This document shows, in pieces, positions 1 to 9,272 of a stretch of DNA of 64,000 bases (the first letter of the stretch is position 1; each line of letters opens with the position of its first letter). This DNA comes from Gordonia sp. ABSL11-1 (GTDB taxonomy: Bacteria; Actinomycetota; Actinomycetes; Mycobacteriales; Mycobacteriaceae): the NCBI RefSeq assembly GCF_030315685.1, contig NZ_JASXSI010000023.1:1-64000 (forward strand). Reading direction: 5' to 3'. A model generated the notes under the pieces. It ran no database searches. It saw nothing but the letters and a program-made list of their open reading frames with translations, and was not told the DNA's origin. A program made the position numbers and the translations under genes.

Positions 1-33
1 GGCTACGCGAGCACCGAGAAAGTCATCGGCTGA
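1..33 (+). CDS. C-terminal end of an upstream gene (partial)
   Basis: The first 33 bases read as ten codons (GYASTEKVIG) followed by TGA in frame 1. This is consistent with the tail of a gene that starts before the window. The product cannot be identified. It ends immediately before a palindromic repeat that separates it from the convergent hydrolase gene, which is what a genuine gene end would look like. Confidence 0.35.
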   Translation, partial: GYASTEKVIG

Positions 34-138
34 CCCTTCGAGACGCTCGCAAGCTCGCTCCTCAGGGATCGAAGAACTCGGTGTCCCACCCCGACCACTG
101 AGGAGCCGCCGAGCGGGCAAGGCGGCGTCACGAAGGGC
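34..138. repeat. Palindromic dispersed repeat between convergent genes
   Basis: The left arm begins CCCTTCGAGACGCTCGC and ends GCTCCTCAG. Its imperfect reverse complement begins CTGAGGAGC near 102 and ends GTCACGAAGGG near 138. The arms are 30-40 bases and enclose an AT-richer centre. Elements with this CTTCGAGACGCTCGC...GCTCCTCAGGG sequence are scattered through Gordonia and Rhodococcus genomes (general knowledge). Here the right arm overlaps the last codons of the minus-strand hydrolase, so it may also act as a bidirectional terminator. Confidence 0.6.
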
Positions 139-1051
139 CCTGATCCGGCAGCGGCACAACCCGGTCGAGGAAGTCGACCTGGTCGGCGACGACCTCCTCG
201 AACGCCTCCCCGCGATAGATGTCGAAATGGCCCTGCGGATAGCGGATGAACTGTGTCGTCGGACCCTGCCGCGCAAAGCGGACCGTCGGCCGCGGCGGCG
301 CGACCGTGTCGCGGTCGCACACGCAGACGAGCACCGGGCAGGTGATGTGCTGCAGCGCCCGCCCGGGCCGATGAAACGGGATGCTGAGACCGATTCGCGC
401 CGCGACCTCGTTGGTGAAGGATTGTCCGTCGGGGATAAGCGGAAGGTATCCGTCCACGACGTCCGGCGCGGTCATCAACGCCGCCTCGTGACCGACTCCG
501 GCCAACCCGACGGTCACCGGCCCACGACCCAGCGCCGACGACGCGAGATCGACGACGGCACGCGAGGTGACCTTCAGCGCCGACACCGGGTCGAGAGCGA
601 GGGTCGACGCGAGGCCGTCGGTGAACGGACATTGCGCGATGACCGCCGACACCCGCCCATCACGCGCACCGGCGACCATCACATGACCACCGCCGAACGA
701 CGTCCCCCACAACACCACGCGGCCGTGATCCACCTGGGGAACCGTCCTCGCGTACGCGATCGCCGCGGCCCAGTCCTCGAGTTGACGCTTGATGGACAAG
801 AGCTGACGCGGCCGGCCGTCGCTGGCACCGAAATGCCGATAGTCGAACACCAGGCAGGCATAACCGGCGTCGCAGAACCGTTCTGCGAAGGCGTCGAGCC
901 GCATCTCTTTCACGGCTCCCAGACCGTGTGCCATCACCATGATCGGCGCGGGTTGCCGGGACTCCGGCAGGTACAGCCACCCTCGACACGCGTCTCGGCG
1001 CGCTCCACTCCCGGCGTCACCTGAGAGGAATTCCACGTCTGCCCGCGACAC
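128..1051 (-). CDS. Alpha/beta hydrolase, dienelactone-hydrolase-like
   Basis: A cytosolic serine hydrolase of unknown substrate. The fold is shown by the oxyanion region VMAHGLGAVKEM, the strand YACLVFDYRHFGASDG, the nucleophile elbow GTSFGGGH (serine flanked by glycines), and a late QGHFDIY histidine motif. No signal peptide is seen. The reading frame is open to an ATG at 1111, but that would leave only 27 bases to the divergent galE start. The GTG at 1051 gives VSRADVEFLSG, which resembles the usual N-terminus of this family, so I chose it. Near the N-terminus the sequence DAGSGARR resembles the in-frame repeat peptide found in the MFS and TopA genes. No neighbour suggests a substrate. Confidence 0.75.
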   Translation of the reverse strand: MSRADVEFLSGDAGSGARRDACRGWLYLPESRQPAPIMVMAHGLGAVKEMRLDAFAERFCDAGYACLVFDYRHFGASDGRPRQLLSIKRQLEDWAAAIAYARTVPQVDHGRVVLWGTSFGGGHVMVAGARDGRVSAVIAQCPFTDGLASTLALDPVSALKVTSRAVVDLASSALGRGPVTVGLAGVGHEAALMTAPDVVDGYLPLIPDGQSFTNEVAARIGLSIPFHRPGRALQHITCPVLVCVCDRDTVAPPRPTVRFARQGPTTQFIRYPQGHFDIYRGEAFEEVVADQVDFLDRVVPLPDQGPS

Positions 1052-1138
1052 ACGCAGACCGTATCCCGAGTCGATGACGTCGACAACACACAGGCACCCG
1101 ACGGCGAACACGCAGGCGCGTTGCCTACCGTGGTCACC

Positions 1139-2158
<1,020 letters not shown>

Positions 2159-2228
2159 CCCGCGTCTCGACGACGACGGACCAGATCCGATGGACCGGGC
2201 CCGCGACGCGATCGGACCAGGGAAGGGC

Positions 2229-4286
2229 TCAGCCCTGCGGCGCCAGCACGGCGTCGTCGACACGATAGATCGTGACGTTGCCCTGCCGGAACACCGGTGC
2301 CAGGCCGGGCGCGCCGTGCAGCCGCAGCGCGAGGAACGGGTCACCCTGCACCCCGTTCTCGGGATCGGGCACCCCGTTCTGGAACGGCCAGTAGCTCGGC
2401 GGACTGTCGATGACATAGCGCACGTTCATGTCTCGCACGATCTGATCGATGTGCGGGTCGGCACCGATCATCGAGACACCCCAGTACAGATCGCGCTGAC
2501 GCTGCGAGAAGTCGTTGGCCCGATAGAACGGGAACAGCGGGGTGAGTCCGGTGACCGGGTAGATCCAGCCCGTGCCCTGGTCGAGGTTGTTCAGGATCAG
2601 TGAATCCCGGGCGCCCGGTTGTCCTTCCAGCCAGTGGTACGCGGCGAGGTCGTCGGGCCCGATGTACTTGCCGCCCCGCTCCTTCGACGCGATCTGGGCA
2701 TCGGCGGCGTAGCGCACCACCCCGGCCCCCGCGATCAGGATCATCAAGACCGCGACGGCCGCGGGCATCGCCCATCGCGCCCGCGCGGAGCGGCCCCTCT
2801 CGTCCGACGACAACCACCCGCCCACCAGCCGCGCCACCGCCAATGCGATCACCCCGAGCGCGAGCCCAGCGGCCGCCGCCGAGAACATCGCGACGACGAA
2901 CGTCAACCGGTGCGGCGAATTGTAGAAGTAGCCGCCGATCGCACCCAGCGGATAAGACAGGGCTCCGAGCGCGACCACCGAGTTGGCGGTGACGAGAACG
3001 AACACCACCCACCCGGCCAGACCTGCCCAGCAACGCATCCATGCGAGCACACCGAGACCGAGCAGGGTGAGGATGATCAAACCCCACAGCGGATAGTGCT
3101 GCTCGAGCGGGATCGTGCCGTTGAAGGCGGCCTGCCCCAGACCCTTCAGGACCCCGATCCCCTCCTCACGGAAATCGAAGAACGGCAGTTCGTTGGTGTC
3201 GGCGACCGAGATCGTCCCGTAGACGACCGGCGCGATCCCGACCACCGTGATCCCGCCGGTGACGACCAACGTCAGCACATCGGTCAGGCGCCCGTACGCA
3301 GGACGCCACAGACCTTCCAGAAGCCACCACAGCACGACGATGACCCCGGCGAGGATGAGCCCCGACGGATGCGTCGCGGTCACACCCGACAGCGCGACCG
3401 CGGCGGGCAGGACACGTCGCCGGTCACGAACCGCGCTGATGACCAGCATCGCGGCGATCGGCGCGATCGAGACCCCGACCGCGTTGGGCACCGACGTCAG
3501 CTGCACCTCCACATACGGCAGTGACGGGAACAGCGCCGACACCGCGGCCGCCGCCCCGGCGAGCACCGCCGAACGATTCGCGTCGAAGCGGTGACGGGCG
3601 AACCAATAGGCCAGTGACGCGACACCGAACGGAACGGTGATCGCGAGAACGGCGGGCGAGTACGTGTTGTAGAGCTCGACCGGATTCGCGCCGGTGAGCG
3701 GCATGATCACCGCACCGAGCGCGTGCCAGGTGTTCGGGTAGTAGTTGAAGCCGTGGGTGTCGTAGTTCATCAACTCACCCATGCGCAGCGCCGAGCCGAC
3801 CCCGGTCTCGTGAATCCACTGCAGCGAGCTCGCATGCCACAGCGAATCCCACACCTGCGAGATGTTGTTCAACCCGGCGAACGCGGTGTTGACCAGCGGA
3901 CGGATGCACGTGATCGCGATGATGACCGCCCCGACGAGCACCCCACCGATAAGGGCGAGGGTCGCGCGCCGATCGAGCGGCGGGTCGTCGGGAGTCGGCT
4001 CGGGCGTCAACCCGCGCAATCGTCGGGTGCCGAGCACCGCCGCGTACGCCCAACCCGCGAGCAGAGTCAGCACCACTGCCAACAGCGCCGTCACCGCGTT
4101 CCACTCGAACCCGATCGCCGAGTAGAGGACGGTGAACACGCTGACGACGGCGAAGGTGATCGGCGCGCCCGCCGCGATCGCCACCGGCCACGGCAACGTC
4201 ATCCGGCGTCCGACCAGGGCACCGGGCACGACCAGCACCAGGGCCGTCACCACGGTGACCCACGCCCCCAGCATCATCGCCCGCAA
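2229..4286 (-). CDS. Large polytopic membrane protein, DUF6541-like
   Basis: A 685-residue protein with roughly a dozen or more hydrophobic segments, beginning with VTVVTALVLVVPGALVG and continuing to about residue 530. A soluble C-terminal domain of about 150 residues follows (ASKERGGKYIGPDDLAAYHWL onward). This layout is shared by actinobacterial DUF6541 proteins and resembles GT-C-type glycosyltransferases or their partners in the cell envelope. The loop at about residues 145-185 contains W, H and Y residues (WDSLWHASSLQWIHE, YYPNTWHA), as expected for an extracytoplasmic catalytic or binding loop. Substrate unknown. It converges on galE with a 70-base gap; a shared envelope-polysaccharide role is possible but unproven. 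Confidence 0.75.
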   Translation of the reverse strand: MRAMMLGAWVTVVTALVLVVPGALVGRRMTLPWPVAIAAGAPITFAVVSVFTVLYSAIGFEWNAVTALLAVVLTLLAGWAYAAVLGTRRLRGLTPEPTPDDPPLDRRATLALIGGVLVGAVIIAITCIRPLVNTAFAGLNNISQVWDSLWHASSLQWIHETGVGSALRMGELMNYDTHGFNYYPNTWHALGAVIMPLTGANPVELYNTYSPAVLAITVPFGVASLAYWFARHRFDANRSAVLAGAAAAVSALFPSLPYVEVQLTSVPNAVGVSIAPIAAMLVISAVRDRRRVLPAAVALSGVTATHPSGLILAGVIVVLWWLLEGLWRPAYGRLTDVLTLVVTGGITVVGIAPVVYGTISVADTNELPFFDFREEGIGVLKGLGQAAFNGTIPLEQHYPLWGLIILTLLGLGVLAWMRCWAGLAGWVVFVLVTANSVVALGALSYPLGAIGGYFYNSPHRLTFVVAMFSAAAAGLALGVIALAVARLVGGWLSSDERGRSARARWAMPAAVAVLMILIAGAGVVRYAADAQIASKERGGKYIGPDDLAAYHWLEGQPGARDSLILNNLDQGTGWIYPVTGLTPLFPFYRANDFSQRQRDLYWGVSMIGADPHIDQIVRDMNVRYVIDSPPSYWPFQNGVPDPENGVQGDPFLALRLHGAPGLAPVFRQGNVTIYRVDDAVLAPQG

Positions 4287-4316
4287 CCTCCCGCATCCTC
4301 ACGAATCACGATGAGG

Positions 4317-5717
4317 TTACCGGTCGTGCACCTCGCCTCGTCCGAGCGCATCGCCCACCGGCGACATCGTCGCGACCGCGATCCGACGATCCGCGCGGTG
4401 CCCGACGACGACCACCACCAGGCAGACCACCGCGGCGAGGGCCCCGGCACCGAACATCCACGGATAGGTGACAGCGCTGAAGGTCTCCGAGATCCAGGCG
4501 AGCAGCGCCGGGATCGCAAACCCCAGATAGGTGACGCTGTAGAACACCGCGGTCAGGCCCGCCAGATTCGACCCGCTCACTCCGCTCCCGGCGTCGGCCA
4601 GATTCGACCCGCTCACTCCGCTCCCGGCGTCGGCCAGATTCGACCCGCTCACTCCGCTCCCGGCGTCGGCCAGATTCCCTGCATCTGCGATCCGCTGCAC
4701 CTCGAGCAGTCCGGCGATCATCGCCATGCCGTACCCACACCCCAGGACCACGGCTGCGACCAGCGACAACCAGATCGTCAACTGCACGGCCGCCGCGGCG
4801 GCGAGCGCCATGCCCGCGGCCAGCACGATCAACGCCAGCACCGGACCGCGGGCACGATCCGGATCGTCGATCCGTCGGCCCAGCGACTGGATCCCGAAAC
4901 CCGCACCCAACCCGAGCACGCAACACAGTGAGGCGAAGGCGATCGGCGCGCCGGCGGTCCGCGCCGACATCAGCGCCGGGATGATCGCGTACGCCGACGC
5001 GGCCGCACCGAACACCCACGGCGCGACCGGGACCACGACCGACACGAACCGCCGGTGTCCTATGCCGCGGATCCGAAGATCATCGACGAGACGCCCACGG
5101 ACGGTCTGACGCCGGCGGGTCTCGGGCGCGCGGGCCAGCGCCGCCAGCGCGGCCGCCGCGAGCGCGATGTTGACCGCGTACGGGGTCACCGTCGGCCACG
5201 GACCCCACTGCGCCAGCACGCCGGCCAGTCCGGCCCCGACACCGAAACCGGCGGTCAAGCTCATCGCCGCTCGACGCGCACCCGCCCCCGGCCGGTCCCC
5301 GTCGCGAGCGCTGATCTCGGCGATCCAGCTTCCGCCGACGGCCATCGACAACCCCAGCGCGACACCGCTGGCGATGCGACCCGCACTGAGCAATGCCAGC
5401 GAATGCGGTCCCACGGCGAGCAGCAACGATCCGAGCGCGGCGAACACCGGCGCCGGGATCATCAGGGGACGACGACCCAGACGGTCCGACAGAGGCCCGC
5501 CGATCAGCAGCGCCGGAACGATCCCCAGCACATAGGTGAACAGCAGACCGTCGACCGCGACCGCCGACAGACCGCCGTCCTGCCGGTACATCACGAGCAG
5601 GGGCGTGAATTCGTTGCCACCCCACGCCGCGGTGAACACGGCCAGCGACACCGGCAACCACCGTCGGCGTCGGGCGACCTCTGTCGGCGCCGCGCGCCGG
5701 GCCGTCGTGAGACTCAT
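4317..5717 (-). CDS. MFS transporter with an internal 12-residue tandem repeat
   Basis: A 466-residue major facilitator with about 12 membrane segments. The loop 2-3 signature GGPLSDRLGRRPLMIP identifies the family. The ATG at 5715-5717 overlaps the TGA of the upstream GntR gene (ATGA), so the two are translationally coupled and the regulator probably controls the exporter. Between about residues 346 and 385, three in-frame copies of LADAGSGVSGSN lie between membrane segments (positions 4561-4680). A longer open frame extends to 6263, but it runs antiparallel to the GntR coding frame and carries no family signal, so I rejected that start. Substrate unknown. Confidence 0.85.
   Translation of the reverse strand: MSLTTARRAAPTEVARRRRWLPVSLAVFTAAWGGNEFTPLLVMYRQDGGLSAVAVDGLLFTYVLGIVPALLIGGPLSDRLGRRPLMIPAPVFAALGSLLLAVGPHSLALLSAGRIASGVALGLSMAVGGSWIAEISARDGDRPGAGARRAAMSLTAGFGVGAGLAGVLAQWGPWPTVTPYAVNIALAAAALAALARAPETRRRQTVRGRLVDDLRIRGIGHRRFVSVVVPVAPWVFGAAASAYAIIPALMSARTAGAPIAFASLCCVLGLGAGFGIQSLGRRIDDPDRARGPVLALIVLAAGMALAAAAAVQLTIWLSLVAAVVLGCGYGMAMIAGLLEVQRIADAGNLADAGSGVSGSNLADAGSGVSGSNLADAGSGVSGSNLAGLTAVFYSVTYLGFAIPALLAWISETFSAVTYPWMFGAGALAAVVCLVVVVVGHRADRRIAVATMSPVGDALGRGEVHDR
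4561..4680. repeat. 36-base tandem repeat inside the MFS gene (3.3 copies)
   Basis: Identical 36-base units start at 4561, 4597 and 4633, with a partial unit at 4669. Each contains CGCTCACTCCGCTCCCGG, a variant of a dispersed palindromic motif also present inside topA at 26299-26334. Because 36 is a multiple of three, the reading frame is kept and each unit encodes LADAGSGVSGSN on the minus strand. Confidence 0.9.
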
Positions 5718-6397
5718 TGTCGGCCTCGCAGCGTCGTCGTCACGTCCCGCAGGTCGTGCACACCGGCCAGATGCACGACGACCGCGGCGGCGAACGCGTC
5801 CGCGTCTCCACGCTCGATGTCGGCCAGCAGGGCGCGGTGGTCGTCGAGGATGCGAGACGCGACCGCCGTGTTGCGGTGGACGCTCGACGTCGTCATCCGC
5901 CGGTGCCGCTCGCCGAGGCTCACGTAGAAGTCGGCGAGGAGCGGGTTGTCGCCGGCCGACACGATCAGCTGATGGAACTCGACGTCGAGGCGCGAGAACT
6001 CGGCCAGATCGTCGGGGTCGACCGCGGAATGCGCGGCCACGTTGTCGCCCAGCTGACCGGCCAGGGCCACCCGATCGGCGGCATGGCCCGCGATCCCTCG
6101 GACGGCGTGCTCCTCGAGCAACGCACGCGCCTCGACAACATCGCGGGCCTCTCGATCGGAGATCGGCACCACCAGCGCACCGCGCTTCGGGTACAGACGC
6201 ATCCAGCCCTCGGCCTCCAGACGGAGGAATGCCTCCCGCACCGGGGTCCGGCTGACGGCACATCGGGTAGCCACATCGCCCTCGCTGATCAGCTCACCGC
6301 CGGCAATCCCGTTGGTGAGGATTTGGGCCTTGACCTCGCGATATACGCGTTCAGCAGCCGATTCACCGCTTGTGGACAACATAGACACAAGTTGCAT
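5714..6397 (-). CDS. GntR-family regulator, FadR/FCD subfamily
   Basis: The N-terminal winged helix spans about residues 10-75 (VYREVKAQILTNG, then SEGDVATRCAVSRTPVREAFLRLEAEG). The C-terminal all-helical FCD ligand domain contains DLAEFSRLDVEFHQLIVSAGDN and ERHRRMTT, the usual metal-ligand region for carboxylate effectors. The start is uncertain: TTG 6418, ATG 6397 and ATG 6382 are all in frame; I took ATG 6397. An inverted repeat CTTGTG-N11-CACAAG lies at 6369-6391, around the alternative start, and could be an autoregulatory operator. The stop overlaps the start of the MFS gene. Confidence 0.85.
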   Translation of the reverse strand: MQLVSMLSTSGESAAERVYREVKAQILTNGIAGGELISEGDVATRCAVSRTPVREAFLRLEAEGWMRLYPKRGALVVPISDREARDVVEARALLEEHAVRGIAGHAADRVALAGQLGDNVAAHSAVDPDDLAEFSRLDVEFHQLIVSAGDNPLLADFYVSLGERHRRMTTSSVHRNTAVASRILDDHRALLADIERGDADAFAAAVVVHLAGVHDLRDVTTTLRGRQ

Positions 6398-6631
6398 CTT
6401 ATCAACCCGAACGATCAATCGGGGGGCACCTTGATCCGGCCGCTCAGGCGGTGCGACACTGATCGGGTTCCGCGCCCGGGTTCACCTCTCGTCAGGACGC
6501 GGTGGTTCGTGGTTCGGCCGGAGGGCAACCCCATCCAGAGTCCCCCGAGACCAGCAGATGTAGGGGCGCCCCACTGACGTGGCGCCACCGTCGACACCCG
6601 GTGATCGATGCGGGTTATCAGGAGGAGAACC

Positions 6632-7858
6632 GTGGCCAGCACGGCAGACAACGCCCACACCGACAAGGCGGGCGCCCCGTTCAACGAGCCGACGATCGAC
6701 GAGTTGCCGATCACCGACGAAGAGATCTTCATGGCCCACGTCGGTGGGAAGCTCTCCGTCGAGTTGCGGGCGCCGATCGACACCCAGCGCGATCTGTCGA
6801 TCGCCTACACCCCGGGTGTGGCACAGGTGTCCCGCGCGATCGACAGCGAGACCCATCTCGTGAACAAGTACACGTGGACGGATCGGCTGGTCGCAGTGGT
6901 CAGCGACGGGTCGGCAGTGCTCGGTCTCGGCGACATCGGTCCGCGCGCGTCGCTGCCGGTGATGGAGGGCAAGTCCGCGCTGTTCCGTACCTTCGCCGGA
7001 CTCAACTCGATCCCGATCGTGCTCGACACCAACGACCCCGACGAGATCGTCGAGACCCTGATCCGCCTGCGGCCCAGCTTCGGCGCGGTCAACCTCGAGG
7101 ACCTCTCGGCGCCACGCTGTTTCGAGATCGAGCGGCGCGTCATCGAGGCGCTCGACTGCCCGGTCATGCACGACGATCAGCACGGCACCGCCATCGTCGT
7201 GCTCGCCGCCCTGAAAGGTGCACTGCGACTGCTCGATCGCGACGCGCCCGACCTCAAGGTCGTCATCTCCGGTGCCGGTGCGGCCGGCGTCGCCTGCGCG
7301 AACATCCTTCTCGCATCCGGCGTGCCCGACGTCATCGTCCTCGATTCGCGGGGCATCGTCAGCGCGGACCGCTCCGACCTCAACGAGGTCAAGCAGGACC
7401 TCGCGGCCCGCACCAATCCCCGCGCGCTCTCCGGTGGCGCGGCCGAGGCGATGGCCGGCGCCGATGTGTTCATCGGGGTGTCCGCGGGCACCATCGCCGA
7501 GGAGTTCGTCGCCTCGATGAACGCCGACCCGATCGTGTTCGCGCTGTCGAACCCCGATCCGGAGATCCACCCGACGGTCGCCGAGAAGTACGCAGCCGTC
7601 GTCGCCACCGGGCGCAGCGACTTCCCCAACCAGATCAACAACGTGCTCGCGTTCCCCGGCGTGTTCGCCGGAGCGCTCGACGCCGGCGCCCGCCGCATCA
7701 CCGAGGGCATGAAACTGGCTGCGGCCGAGGCGATCTTCTCCGTCGTCGCCGACGACCTGCGTGCGGACCGGATCGTCCCGAGCCCGCTCGACAAGCGCGT
7801 CGCACCCGCTGTCGCCGCAGCTGTCGCGGCAGCGGCGCAGGCGGAAGACAACGCCTGA
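6632..7858 (+). CDS. NAD(P)-dependent malic enzyme
   Basis: Oxidative decarboxylation of malate to pyruvate, an anaplerotic/NADPH-supplying step. Evidence: the malic N-domain with DLSIAYTPGVAQVSRAI, VSDGSAVLGLGDIGP and PVMEGKSALFR; the metal-binding NLEDLSAPRCFEIE and MHDDQHGTA; the Rossmann motif ISGAGAAGVACANI; and NPDPEIHP with FPNQINNVLAFPG near the C-terminus. The length of 408 residues fits the short bacterial class without a phosphotransacetylase domain. GTG 6632 is chosen because AGGAGGAG lies 6-13 bases upstream; the ATG at 6608 would run through that ribosome-binding site. Confidence 0.95.
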   Translation: MASTADNAHTDKAGAPFNEPTIDELPITDEEIFMAHVGGKLSVELRAPIDTQRDLSIAYTPGVAQVSRAIDSETHLVNKYTWTDRLVAVVSDGSAVLGLGDIGPRASLPVMEGKSALFRTFAGLNSIPIVLDTNDPDEIVETLIRLRPSFGAVNLEDLSAPRCFEIERRVIEALDCPVMHDDQHGTAIVVLAALKGALRLLDRDAPDLKVVISGAGAAGVACANILLASGVPDVIVLDSRGIVSADRSDLNEVKQDLAARTNPRALSGGAAEAMAGADVFIGVSAGTIAEEFVASMNADPIVFALSNPDPEIHPTVAEKYAAVVATGRSDFPNQINNVLAFPGVFAGALDAGARRITEGMKLAAAEAIFSVVADDLRADRIVPSPLDKRVAPAVAAAVAAAAQAEDNA

Positions 7859-7863
7859 CCCCG

Positions 7864-7910
7864 GATTCAGGGCAATGGTCCGCGACTCGCGCGGACCATT
7901 GCCCTGAATC
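7864..7910. terminator. Perfect 21-base-pair hairpin between convergent genes
   Basis: Arms 7864-7884 and 7890-7910 are exact reverse complements around a 5-base loop (ACTCG). It lies 5 bases after the malic enzyme stop and 5 bases before the end of the convergent VOC gene, so it can end transcription from both sides. There is no U-run, so it is either an intrinsic hairpin of the actinobacterial U-less type or a dispersed repeat used as one. Confidence 0.75.
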
Positions 7911-7915
7911 GGTTG

Positions 7916-8584
7916 TCAGTCCCGGTTCTGCCAGGTGCAGAGGCAGATCTCGTTGCCCTCGACGTCGGCGAGCACCCACCATTCCGGCGCGAACTCGTCG
8001 GTGACCAGCGTGCCGCCCGCGTCGACGGCGGCCGCGATGCGCTCGTCGACCACGTCGTGTGGCACCCACAGGTCCACATGCATTCGGCTGCGCTGCGGCC
8101 GGGGTTCGTCCATCTGCTGAAACCACACCCCGGGCAGGATTCCGGCGGGGTCGGTCAGGTCGATGTGCGGGTTGTCGGGTTCGTCCTGATAGCCGAGAAC
8201 GGCCAGCCAGAACGGGCGAATGGCCGAGATGTCGAGCGCATCGATCGCGAGGTCGAAACGTCCGGGTGGCGCGGGCAACGGCTCGAGGTCCAGGTCGGCC
8301 GCGATCCCGGCGATCGCATTGGCCAGCGAGACGTCGGCTTCGGTCAACTTCTTCGCGCTGTGCGTGGTGAGCGCGAGATGCACTGAGCCGTAACGCAGGT
8401 CGATGTCCGGGTGATGCTGGACGGCCTCCGCGGCATCGATGATCTTCGCAACGAACTCGCCGCCCTTGACCATGCCGCCGGTCTTGTACGCGGCGTACAC
8501 GGTGTCGGCGAGAACACGCCATGGTTCGGAGAGGGCTTCGGTAGCTTGGGCACCGCTGACAGGTGTTCCAGTGGATCCGGTCAT
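7916..8584 (-). CDS. Pterin-4a-carbinolamine dehydratase-like / VOC fusion
   Basis: A 222-residue two-domain protein. Residues about 20-95 match the pterin carbinolamine dehydratase fold (VQHHPDIDLRYGSVHLALTTHS, then LTEADVSLANAI), including the HHPD...Y...V.L.TH pattern of the active site. Residues about 105-222 are a VOC/glyoxalase-like domain (AIDALDISAIRPFWLAVLGY, RMHVDLWVPHD, LADVEGNEICLCT). Such fusions occur in actinobacteria; whether it acts on pterins is unknown. It converges with malic enzyme and is divergent from the ASCH gene, with only 45 bases between starts. Confidence 0.8.
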   Translation of the reverse strand: MTGSTGTPVSGAQATEALSEPWRVLADTVYAAYKTGGMVKGGEFVAKIIDAAEAVQHHPDIDLRYGSVHLALTTHSAKKLTEADVSLANAIAGIAADLDLEPLPAPPGRFDLAIDALDISAIRPFWLAVLGYQDEPDNPHIDLTDPAGILPGVWFQQMDEPRPQRSRMHVDLWVPHDVVDERIAAAVDAGGTLVTDEFAPEWWVLADVEGNEICLCTWQNRD

Positions 8585-8629
8585 GATTCGACACTACGAC
8601 CGTACCCGCGATCTGGGTACCCTACTGAT

Positions 8630-9265
8630 GTGCTGCTGCCGGCCCGGATCGCCCAGGGTGTCGCGGACGGGACAGTTGACCTGGCCTTCCGCCGATGGAA
8701 GGCGGTCCGCGTCACGGTCGGCTCCACTTTCATCAGTTCGGCAGGCGTCGTCGAGATCGTGTCGGTCGAGCAGATCGACCCCACCGACATCTCCGACGAC
8801 GACGCCCGGCGTGCGGGATTCGACTCGGCCGAACAGGCCGTCACCCGACTCCGGGCGCCCGACGGCCGCAGCACGTCGACCCGACCGGCGGCGGATGGGG
8901 CCGATCCGTCCTTCCGGGTGGGTCTGCGGTACGCCGGACCGGATCCGCGGATCGCGTTGCGCGCCGACGATGAACTCTCCGACGACGACGTCGCCGATCT
9001 GCGGCTTCGGCTCGCCCGTCTCGACGATCGGTCCTCCCACGGGCCCTGGACCCGGTCTGTGCTCGACGTCATTGCGCGCCGACCGGCGGTCGCCTCCACC
9101 GAACTGGCGGCCGAATTGGGCAGGGGCCGGCCTGATTTCAAGCTCGACGTCCGCAAGCTCAAGAAGTTGGGACTGACGCGAAGTCTGGAGGTGGGCTACG
9201 AGTTGTCGCCGCGAGGTCGCGCATTGCTCGCGAAGCTCGATGAGCCCGGCGCCGACGGCGCATAA
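8630..9265 (+). CDS. ASCH-domain protein with C-terminal winged-helix-like region
   Basis: The GTG at 8630 gives 211 residues. The N-terminal 75 residues (VLLPARIAQGVADGTVDLAFRR, VTVGSTF, then DDDARRAGFDSAEQAV) match ASCH, a PUA-related beta-barrel predicted to bind RNA. The C-terminal 65 residues (WTRSVLDVIARRPAVASTELAAELG and FKLDVRKLKKLGLTRSLEVGYELS) read as a helix-turn-helix. The gene could be a nucleic-acid-binding regulator, but no target is visible. A start further upstream (8411) would lie antisense inside the neighbouring fusion gene and is rejected. Confidence 0.7.
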   Translation: MLLPARIAQGVADGTVDLAFRRWKAVRVTVGSTFISSAGVVEIVSVEQIDPTDISDDDARRAGFDSAEQAVTRLRAPDGRSTSTRPAADGADPSFRVGLRYAGPDPRIALRADDELSDDDVADLRLRLARLDDRSSHGPWTRSVLDVIARRPAVASTELAAELGRGRPDFKLDVRKLKKLGLTRSLEVGYELSPRGRALLAKLDEPGADGA

Positions 9266-9272
9266 TCGACCC

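Noticed and set aside
4317-6263. 648-residue open frame extending the MFS gene
   Set aside because: The extra 180 residues are an out-of-frame reading of the GntR gene, Arg-rich and without transporter similarity. The ATGA overlap at 5714-5717 marks the real start.
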